Assembly: GCF_019012925.1 (NCBI RefSeq)
Contig: NZ_JAGIRL010000008.1
Coordinates: forward strand, 1 to 64,000
Origin: Fusobacterium sp.
GTDB lineage: Bacteria; Fusobacteriota; Fusobacteriia; Fusobacteriales; Fusobacteriaceae
Length of the DNA stretch: 64,000 nucleotides
Direction: 5' to 3'
Part shown: piece after piece, positions 17,471 to 28,200 of the stretch
How the letters are laid out: each line of letters begins with the position of its first letter
How positions within the stretch are numbered: position 1 is the stretch's first letter
Translations under genes and position numbers: made by a program
Notes under the pieces: generated by a model
The model's input: the letters and a program-made list of their open reading frames with translations, nothing else
Told to the model about the DNA's origin: nothing
Databases searched by the model: none

Positions 17471-19114
17471 TTATTTTATTTTGGAATATACTCTTTTTTT
17501 ATCAAAAACCAACGCTATATTAGTTATATCTTTTATTCCCTCTCTTTTCAAAAGAGTATCATATCTATTTACTTTAATTTGATTTAAAGCTTCATCTAGT
17601 TCTTTTTCTACTGCTCTATCTTTCAATCTCTTTAACTCTAAGATATAGGCTGGTTTATTTTTATAAATAGGTTTTAATACTATGTCTGGTCTCCCATCTC
17701 CACTCTCAAAATTAGGAATTGAAAAATAGATCCCTTCTAATCCATGTAAAAATCCTGCTAAAAGAGTTTGATAAGGATTTTCATATCTTTTGTCTGTATC
17801 ATATGTACTCATTGCATTTAATACAAGATTTTCAAGGCAACTTATTATTTCATCTAAATTTTTAGTTAAAAGTGCTACCTTTAATCTACTAATAGTTCCT
17901 AATCCATTAAAGATAATATCAACAAATAGATTTTTAAAGAATGTCATTATTTCTCTATTAGGTATTCTTACAAAATATGTATTCGTATCTATCTTTTCTT
18001 TCACTGTTAAATATCCTGAAAATAGTAGTAATTCCCATAAATCATCTGGAGATAAATTATTCCCCAAAGCTATACTTTGGCTTATATATACTACTGTTTC
18101 CTTTCTATCAAATAGATTATTCAATATATCAAACACTGTTTTATCAGAATTTTTAAGCAATTCTTTTATCAATGTATTTCCAGAAGTATTTACCCAATAA
18201 GCTCCTAACTCTTGAGTACTTAAAAATTTTAATATACTCAAAGGGTTGTATACTTCAGAGTCTCCAAACTTATATCCATTGTACCAAGATTTCACCTCTT
18301 CAAGTTTATAACTAACATCATAATATTGAAGAGCTTTTTTTACTTCATCTTCAAGTAAACCAAAATATTGAGAATACTTTTTATTAAAGATAGTATAATT
18401 CTCTATATTATTTAAATCAGAAAATATACCTGCTTGAGCTACCCGAACTATTCCAGTTAAAATACCCATGTGTAAATATTCATTAGTTTTTAAAACATTT
18501 CCATAAAAACCTTTAAAAAAATTAATTGCTTCGTTATAGTATCCATTTTCATAAGCAGATATTATTGGAGAATCATACTCATCTATAAGAACAATAACTT
18601 TTTGATTATAATATTTATATAATAATGATGTTAGAAAAGATAATGAAGTTTTTAACTCCTCTTCATCACTTTCCTTACCAGCAAACTTATTAAATACTTT
18701 ATTTTCATTATCAGTTAATATATGATTAATTTTTCCATCATACTCATTATATAATTCAAAAATTTTATCTCTTATATTTTTTATAGCTCCATTCCAATTA
18801 GATGAGTCTATTCCTTTCATTGTAATAAATATTATTGGATATTTCCCTTGTTCTATAAATAATGGAGAATTTTCTACGTATAATCCATTAAATAACTTTC
18901 TATTCTCTTCTCTATTTTTTATATCAAAGAAATATCTAAGAGTGGACATATTAAGAGTTTTTCCAAATCTTCTTGGTCTACAAAACAGTTTTATCTTAGC
19001 TCCATCAAGAAGAAGCTCTTCTATAAATTTAGTCTTATCTATATAATAATAATCAAGAGTTATTATTTCTTTAAAATCTTCAACTCCAAGTCCTAATTTT
19101 TTTTGTTTTAACAT
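17471..19114 (-). CDS. AAA-ATPase-like/PD-(D/E)XK nuclease protein, copy 1
   Basis: 547 residues from the ATG at 19114. This start is preferred over the upstream frame start at 19168 because AGGAGG lies just before MLKQKKLGLGVEDFKE. The N-terminal AAA-ATPase-like domain (PF09820 type) has the P-loop CRPRRFGKTLNMS near 42-54 and an acidic VIVLIDEYDSP Walker B-like strand. The C-terminal PDDEXK_9-type nuclease domain has DGRPDIVL and the ILELK catalytic motif near 490-515. This family is highly amplified in Fusobacterium and Bacteroidetes and its function is unproven; nuclease, defence or selfish roles are possible. A paralogue lies at 51534-53183. The gene is bracketed by inverted copies of one hairpin. 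Confidence 0.88.
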   Translation of the reverse strand: MLKQKKLGLGVEDFKEIITLDYYYIDKTKFIEELLLDGAKIKLFCRPRRFGKTLNMSTLRYFFDIKNREENRKLFNGLYVENSPLFIEQGKYPIIFITMKGIDSSNWNGAIKNIRDKIFELYNEYDGKINHILTDNENKVFNKFAGKESDEEELKTSLSFLTSLLYKYYNQKVIVLIDEYDSPIISAYENGYYNEAINFFKGFYGNVLKTNEYLHMGILTGIVRVAQAGIFSDLNNIENYTIFNKKYSQYFGLLEDEVKKALQYYDVSYKLEEVKSWYNGYKFGDSEVYNPLSILKFLSTQELGAYWVNTSGNTLIKELLKNSDKTVFDILNNLFDRKETVVYISQSIALGNNLSPDDLWELLLFSGYLTVKEKIDTNTYFVRIPNREIMTFFKNLFVDIIFNGLGTISRLKVALLTKNLDEIISCLENLVLNAMSTYDTDKRYENPYQTLLAGFLHGLEGIYFSIPNFESGDGRPDIVLKPIYKNKPAYILELKRLKDRAVEKELDEALNQIKVNRYDTLLKREGIKDITNIALVFDKKRVYSKIK

Positions 19115-19197
19115 AAAAAACCTCCTCTCTACTCTTAATATATTATAGCACAAAATTCTCTTTAACAAAATTATAACTTTTTATTATTAAAGAAAGA

Positions 19198-19224
19198 GGC
19201 TGTTGCATTGGTTTTGCAACAGCC
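19198..19224. terminator. Hairpin terminator, right copy of the 27-bp inverted pair
   Basis: The exact reverse complement of 17437-17463: the same 10-bp arms, loop TTGGTTT. It stands between the end of the giant autotransporter gene and the start of AAA/PD-(D/E)XK copy 1, and in the minus direction it would terminate the autotransporter transcript. Confidence 0.8.
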
Positions 19225-19246
19225 CTTATTCATTGTATTAAAAATC

Positions 19247-22200
19247 TTACTTCTCTATAAACTTAACTTCAACTCTTCTGTTATTAGCTCTTCCCTCTTT
19301 AGTTTTATTTGTATCTACAGGTCTTAATTCACTATAACCTTGAGTTTCATATTTTATATTTTCTGATTTTTTAATATCTTTTATAAATTCTCTCTTAACA
19401 GTTTCAGCTCTTCTTTCAGAAAGTCCTTGGTTGTACTCTACTGATCCACAACTATCTGTATGTCCCTCTAATCTTAGAGTTCCTTTTAGATTATAAGTAT
19501 CTATAATCTTACTTCCAGCTGCAACTATCTTTTGCTCTCTAGGTTTTAAGTTATCTTTATCAAAGTCGAAGTGGTTATCCATTAAATGGAATACATTTCT
19601 TAATGTTGTTACAGCATCTTCTTGGTTAAATTTGTAGTTAAATCTTAGTCCTACTCTCCAGTAATCCTCATCTCTAGCAATATCTCTTGATACCTCTCCT
19701 TCAAGAGTTACTCCTAAGTGATTTAATCTTTCAAATCCTATTCCTATTTTTCCTGTAACTTTTCCTTTACTATCAACTTCATCTAAGATACTTGTATATC
19801 CTGAGTTTGATTTTCTTAATTTTACTTTGTTTTCATCATACTTAGCAAAGTCATATGAGTAACCAACATCTCCAGTTATCTTAGCTGTCCAGTCATTTCC
19901 TAGATATTTTCTTCCAGTTCCTGAGAATCCAGCCATTCCTTTAGCTATATAGTAATCATTTGATTTTACTTTTAATGCTAGAGTTCCATTCTCTTTGATG
20001 TTAGTAAATCTTCCATACTCTAACTCTGCTCCTGCATATGCTCCAAATTCATTTTGGTAATTTTTAAATATAGTCTTTCTAAACTTGTTATCAAGTCCTA
20101 CATAGTAAGAGTAGTAATCAGAATCATTTTTGTAACTTACTGGTCCAAAAGCTAATTTTCTAGTCATATCGTGGTAGTTTAATCCTACATCTAATTTAGT
20201 TAATAGGTCTAAATCTTTATTAAATGATTTAACATTGTGTACTCCACCTTTTAATGAGTAGATATTCTCTTTTGATCTTCCGTTATCTCTAAATTTGAAT
20301 TTGCTTCCTGTAAATCCGAAAGTATATCCATACTTATTGTCATAATTTACATCTTCAAACTCTTTCATATATTGAAGTCCCATTATATTATATTTATAAT
20401 CTGGTATCTCAACTTTTCCTGATTTATAATCTCCACCAGTATAAATTACACTGTATTTGTCTGTATCTTTAGAAAGGTTGTACGATTGCTCCATCTCATC
20501 AAATGAGTTATCAAAACTTCTATTGATGTCAAACATTCTTGATTGAACATTTGAATAGATACTTCCTCTTACTTCACTCATTGTTCTAGCATATTCTTGA
20601 TAGAAATCTCCTGTTTGTCCAAAGCTTTCTAGGTATGAGTTTAAGTTCTTAATAGCATCTATATCAGAAGCTATTCCATCTCTTAAAGTATTGTCTAATG
20701 AGTTATAGAAAGTTTCATATTTATAGTCTTTCATAACATCTTTATAATCTACTTTATTAACTATTAAATCTTTACCTTCAAATTTAGAATCAAATAGTGG
20801 TGAAGTTCCTACATTGATATCTGTATTTTCTCCAATGAAATCTTTTACTTCATAGCTAAATCCATTTCCTGATAGTGCAAAGTTTGGTGCTAATGCAATT
20901 CCACCTTTAATATTTGGTGCTTTAAATCCAAGTCCATTTCCAGTAGTAATATCAATTACAGGATTATCTAAGATCATATCTAATTTAGAATCAATTGTTC
21001 CACCCATTCCAACATAGTGAGATCCGATATTTACTATATCATCTTTAATATCTATTATATTATTTACAGAAGTATTTTCTTTTCCTTCTTCATCTTTAAT
21101 ATAACCATTATACCCACTTTCTATTGTAATATGTCCATAGTTATTTAAATATCCATTTCCTTTGATACCAACACCATTTTTAACATTGATAACTCCATCT
21201 TTGTTATTTATTAGTTCTGCTCCATCTTCAACATACATTCCAACACCAAAGTTAGCATTGATTGTACCATCATTTATTATTGAAGAACCTTCTCCTTTAG
21301 CAAACATTCCTATTGAGTGAGTATCTTTTGAATCTCCATTAAGATCTATTATTCCCTCTTTATCATTGTAAATAGTTGCTCCTTTAGTAGCAAATACTCC
21401 AATTCCAGAGTTTTTAACCTCTATCTTACCTTTATTATGGAATTTTACATTTCCAACAGCTTGAACCCCAACAGCATTTTTACCATCAACAGTAATTGTT
21501 CCTTTGTTAGTTCCAACTGATAGATTTTCTTTTCCTTCTTTAGAGTTACCCATATAGATACCAACAGAACTATCTTTATCATCAGCACCTGATACTGTGA
21601 TATTTCCTTCGTTAGTTAAAGTATTCTTTCCAACTGAGTAAATTCCAAGAGAGTTTTTACCAACAGTCATATTAGCAGAGTTATTTATAGTTATTCCCTC
21701 TGTTTTACTACTACTTACTTCTTTTTCTATAACATCACTATTAGCAACTATACCTATAGAGTTTGAACCAATATTCCAATCTCCTTTATTTACAGTTATA
21801 TTTCCTGTACCATATTTAAATATTCCTTTAGAAGAAGATAATCCTTTATTAAAATCTTTATCTTTATATACTCCAGCAATATTTACATTTCCAGTATATG
21901 TTATATCTCCTTCTCCAACACTTAGTATACCTGTGTTTCTTTTATTTGAAAGGATATTCATTCCATAATCTTTTGCTGTAAAAATTATGTCAGTATTCTT
22001 ACCATAGATTCCTGCTGATTTTTCCTCATCAAATAATGGCTCACTTCCAAGACTAATTTCACCATTAACTTTAATATATTTATCTTTAGAATATGTATCA
22101 TTTTCATTAAATATTCCAACAGTTCCTACACCAGCTTTTATAGTTCCAGTATAGTCAATACTATAGTTTTTAGTAATTACTCCCATACCAAAGTTATCAA

Positions 22201-25200
22201 CATTTAAGTTTCCTACTCCAGTATAATTTAATTGTTTACCTGTATTATTTTCAGCAAAAACTCCAACTGGATAACTATTTTTAAAACTTGTTCCTGCTCC
22301 TACTTTAATATCTCCTACTGTTTTTAAGCTAGAATTATTAGCTTCAAGACCAATATTTTTATCTCCAGCAACTGATATAACTTCTTTTCCTTCTTTTGCT
22401 GTTTCTATTGTTGTAAGATTATCACCATTATCTGATATAACCATTCCAACACTATGGTAAGCCTTATCTGTTAAATCAATATTAGTTGTTATATCTCCCC
22501 AAGTTTTACTTACAACTGTTCCAACAGTGTGTGTTCCAACTTGTTCTATGTTAGTTTTAAATTCTTCTTTCAACTCACCTAAGTTATGAAGATATACTCC
22601 TTTTGTAAATTTAACATTTTCTTCTTTTCCATTATTATTGCTATTTTTTTCTTCTCCTTGAACAAGAATTTTATCTATTCCTATGTCCATATATGGTCTA
22701 TTCATATCAATTTCTTCTTCATAGTGGTCTATAAATACTACTCCTGTTCCACCTTCTGATACAGCAAGAGTTAAGTCTTTATCTTTTAAATTTTGTGTTC
22801 CTTCAATGATATTTCCATTTCCTGAAACAAATCCATTAGATCCTACAACATTGATTGTTAACTTATCTTCTTTTACTTGAGTATCAAGAGTGATTTTCCC
22901 CGAACTACTGTGAATTAATGCTCCTGATCCCTTTCCAACTTCTAGTTTTTCAATAGCATTAATCTCAATATTTCCACCTTTATTAAATATAGTAGTACCG
23001 TTAATTCCAGCACTTAATTTATCTTTTATATTTAATATAGTAGTATTTCTCTTATCTGCATCTTCTGGGCTTTTTAATGTTTCATCAACAATAACTCCAA
23101 CTGACTGGTTCTTTTCTCCAGGATTTTTTCCAACTTCTAAGCTACCAATATTTATAGTTGTAGTAGTAGGGTTAGGTTTAGTAGTTTTATTTTTATTTTC
23201 AATATGAATTCCTAAACTTCCATTATTTAATTCAACTTTTTCAAGATTTATAGCTTTTTTAGAATTATAATCTTTTAAAACTAATCCAACACTTCCACTA
23301 GATCCTTTATATCCTCTAATATCTCCAATAGTTGCTCCAGTACCTTTACCTTCTAAGTAAACTCCTATTCCTTCTTTTCCTAAAAGAGTTATATTTCCTG
23401 TTGAGTTAAGGTTATATCCTTCCTCTTTATTAACAGAAGCAATTCCTATTCCTTTTCCACCAACAATTATAGCTCCATTATTTGTAATATTGGTATTTTC
23501 CCCATAAATTCCAATATTTCTATCATTTTTTTGTTCTTGAGTATCAGTATCAGAATCTTCAATAAGTGGAACAGCTACATCTGAACTTGAAATTATTATA
23601 TTTCCACTATTTTCTATTTTATTATCTTTTCCTTGTCCTTTTAAAGCTACTGCTATATTATCATTTCCTATTAAAGTAATGCTTCCTTTATTCTCTAAAG
23701 AACTTGCCTTGCCTTTATCAGAACTATCTACAAATAGTCCATAGAAGCTATTTGATAAACCACTTATTGTGGCAGAACTATCTATATCTCCATTTTTTAC
23801 AAAGACAGCTCCATTTCCACCTTTATTAAGAGTTCTTATAGTAGTTGTTTCATCTAAAGTAACTTTTCCACCATTATTATAAATTCCTGTAGAATCTTTT
23901 TCTAATATTATATCAGTAGATGTTAAATCTATATTAGAATTTTCTTCTCCATAGATCGCAATTCCATTTTTTATCTCAATAGTATTATAACGAGAGTTTA
24001 AGTTATTATTTTTACTTAAGTATACTCCTATAGCTTTTCCTTTATCTGCTGTTAAAGTTCCATCTATATCTATTTTATTATTAGTTAAATCTAAAGTTTT
24101 ATTATTTTCTAATTTCCCCTCTTTTTCTGGATTAGCAACTAAAATTCCATAACCATTTTTTAAATTGATTTCAGTATTTTTTACTGTAAAGTTTTTATCA
24201 GAACCTTCTTTATTCTTTAGATAGATTGCAGTTGAATTTGGATAAAGAGATGTAATTTTAACATTATCAATAGAAGTATCATTATCTAAAGAAGCTATAC
24301 CTATATTTCCATTTCCTAATATTAAATTTAAATTTTTAACCTCTAATCTCTTATCTTCAGCTCCTTCTCTTTTAACTTTATTTACAACTATTCCAGTAGC
24401 ACCTTCATTAGATCTTGAAATATCAAAAGTTCCTCTATTTTTTCCATCTTTACGAGTAAAGTTTTCTCCACTAATAATAGTATTTTCTCCATAAACTCCT
24501 ACATCGTTTTTACCTAATTTTAATTTAAAAGAAGCATTGGCAATTCCATCTCCAAGCTTAGCTCCATTAATTAAGTAAAGAGCAGTTTCTGTTTTATCAT
24601 TATTAATATTTGTTTCAAAACTTCCACTATTTCCATTAAATACAGAACCTTCTCCTTTTAATATAGCTCCAACTCCACCTTTAACTTTTATAGTAGATTT
24701 ATTAGTTACCTCTGTATTTTTAGCAAATATACCTGTATCACCACTTCCATTTACTTCTAAAGTAGTTCCTGCTCCTATTGTTAATTTTTTAGGTTCTCCT
24801 GTTTTTCCATCAATATATATACCTACAGAAGCGTCTCCTTTGTTTTCTCCACCTTTAACACTTAATTTTCCCGTGTTAAATTCTAAATCTTCATTTGAAT
24901 ATATTCCTATTGAGTTCGCTGCATTAACTTTTATTCCAAAAGATCTTTTATTTGCATCGTAAACTAAACCTTTTTTATTATTATATATTCCTATTGAATC
25001 TTTCTTTTTAATTTCAATGTCAGATTTTATAGAGCCAGTAGAACTTTCATTAGCATATACTCCTATACTAAAATCATCTTTTAAGTTGCTTTCACCTGTT
25101 ATAGTTATTTCTCCTCCAGTAATAGAAGCATTATCTTTTAAATATATTCCTATTCCATTACTAGAATCATATTTTAATTCTAATTTCCCTACATTTAATT

Positions 25201-28200
25201 TTACATCTTTTGCAGCTATTCCTATTGCTTTTTTAGAAGAGTCAGTTGTATTTTCAAGTGTTTCAACTTTAGTTGGATCTGTATTCTTTAACTCAATATA
25301 ATTTTCACCATAACTACTTGTTAAACTTACTTCTGAATTTTTAGCCTTATCTCCTTTTAATGCTAATCCTATTGTCTCTTCATTTTGAGAATCAACAATT
25401 AACTTTAACTCATTAAAAGTTTTATTATCTCCAACTTTTGAATAAATTCCAATAACACCATTTTTTGCTTCTAAGATACCCTTACCATCTCTTAAAGATA
25501 CTCCTTTATAAGTACTACCTTCATCAAGAAGTATTCCTATATTTTTATATACTTCTCCTGTTTTTGGATCTAAAGGTGAACCTAGATTATTTGTTATAGT
25601 CAAATGTCCTTTATTCTCCATTGTTGTATTGATAGCTCTTATAAATACATTTCCTTTATCTTTTGTTCCTAAGCTCTTCTCTAGAGATTGGTCTCTTTCT
25701 CCTAAATATATATTAGAACCTTTTATATATAATCCTGTTGAAGTTTCTGCTTTCTCTCCAAAGTTTATATCTTTTAAATCATCTCTTCCTACTTTTCCAT
25801 CAGCCTTTGAAGATGCAACATATACACCTTTATTATTTTTTCCATTTATATTAATAATTCCTATTTTTTCAATAGTATTTGCATTTTGTTTATTATCATC
25901 TTTATTACTAATATAAATTCCTACTGAATCATCTCCATTAAGATTAATAGTTCCTTCATTATAAATATGTCCATTTTTATTGATAGCTAACATTCCTACT
26001 GAAATTCCACCTTTTTTCTCACCAAAGTTTGAATTTTCAATATTTATTATTCCATTATTGTGAACTTCTGCTCTTTTTCCATCTGTTGAACCTTCTACAA
26101 TAACACCTACTGAATGGTTATCAGTAATTTTTATTTCACTATCTTTAGTTATATCTAATCTTCCACCTCTTGAAGCAATAGTATTTATACCAGTTACATT
26201 TGTAGCATCAACATTAAAATCATGTACTCTTATTGTTGCACTAGAATTATATTTATCATATTCTTGATTATTATAAGCTACTCCAACTTTATTGATTGCT
26301 TCATTATCAACTTTACCTTTTGTAGTTGAATCAACTTTTTCAAAAGTAACAGTTGAGTTTTTATCTAATTCTATCTTACTTGTTTCATCTACTAGTACTC
26401 CCATAGCATTTTTACCAAGTTTAATAGTTCCTATATTTTTAACAACTGAATCTTTAGTGGCTTTAATTCCAACAGAACCATAGTTTTTACCATCTTTTCC
26501 GTCTATTCCATCAGCAATTTCTATTACTCCATTATTAGAAATTGCTGTCTTTATTCCATGGATTCCAGTACTTGAAATAGTTTCATTTATATCTTTTCCT
26601 ATTTTAACAGTTCCTGTTTTTATAATTCCATTATTAACAACTTTAGAGTTTGAAGTTCCTATATCTTTAGTATCATTATTGTTATTAGCATAGATTCCAA
26701 CTGTTCCAGCACCATTAGAAACATCAATAATACCATTATTTTCTATATTGATTTTTCCTTGCTCTTTAGCTTGTTCTCCATATTCGTTTTTTAATACAGT
26801 TTCTTCTCCATCTTTTATTTCACTTCTATATGCTTTTGCATAAATTCCAACAGCATTATCTCCATAAACTGTAATTTCTGCTTTTTTAGTGGCTTGTGAA
26901 TTTGTTTCTCCAACTTTTATATTACTTCCATTTACAGCAAATATTCCTACTCCATTAAAAGATTTATCATTTTGGTTATTATCATCTTTTTTCTCAACAA
27001 TAATAGAACTTCCATCTTCCATTGTTATATTTGCATAGTCTGAGAATACTCCAACTGTATTTTTATCTTCTAGTTTTTCTCCATCAACTACATCTATTCT
27101 ATTAGCTATTATTTTAGAACCTGATTTTAAAGTTAATGATGTTTCACCTACAGATGTAGCATTTTTACTTGATACTATTTCTAATCCTGTTGCTTTTCCA
27201 TTATAGTAATCTTTAGAATCTTGTCCAGTTACAGTTGCATCTACTATTATATTTTCATTTACAGTAGTATTTAATCTTTGTCCTAAGAATCTTTTAAAAT
27301 AGAAGTATCCAAATATATCTTTCTTTTGATCTTCTTCTGTTGCTGATTTATAAATATTTTTATCAATAGTTAAAGATCCTCCATCAACTGTTGCAGTTTT
27401 ATATGAAGTTATTCCTTCATCAGCTGTTATTTTACCTAATAACTGTTTATTATTTCCTAATGCTTCCCCTATTTTATCTTGTAAGTTTGATAAATCTGAG
27501 CTAAATTTATTATCTTTAGAAACTATATTAAATATAGTAACATCATTTGACTTTACATGAATGTTATTGTTATCTCCTTCAAATGTTATAGGTCTATCCT
27601 GTTCTGTTGCTCCAAATTCAACATTCATTCCAAAAGCTTGCCCATCAAGATTAATAGTACTGTCTTTTATCTTTATCTTACCATCTCCGTGAGTAAATAA
27701 AGCAAATCCTCTTCCTGTATAATCAAGAGTTGAATTTTCAAAGTTAATAGTTGTATTTCCTGTTGCTTTTATATCTTTTGTATTTGGATTTACTTTTTCT
27801 TTACCAATAGCAACTAATCCAGCCTCTCCATTATTATCTTTATCTCCAACTGTTACAGTTGCATTATTAAGATTTATAGTAGCATCTTTAGTTGCCTCAT
27901 TAGTAGACTCTTCTTTTACTATTGCATAAACACCTATACCAGTATCAGTAGTAACATTTAAGTTTCCATTTGAAGTAATAGTTCCACCTTTACTATATAT
28001 TCCAATAGCTCCATTTGTAGCTGTTATTTCATTTTTTCCATCTATGCTTCTATCTGTTCTTAATTCTATAGTTCCCTCATTATTATATAGAGCAATACTT
28101 CCTTTTCCTGATGTTTCAATAGTTGAATTCATTATATTAAAATTACCATTATTATAAATACTTACATTGTAATCTTTAATTTCTTGATTTTCAGCTACTG

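Noticed and set aside
17437..19224. Classical IS or transposon defined by the two 27-bp inverted copies
   Set aside because: No transposase is inside and no target-site duplication flanks the copies; kept as an unusual cassette, not called a mobile element.
25017..25916. Plus-strand frames within the giant autotransporter gene
   Set aside because: They mirror the repetitive beta-helix codons on the other strand and have no ribosome binding sites; treated as shadows.
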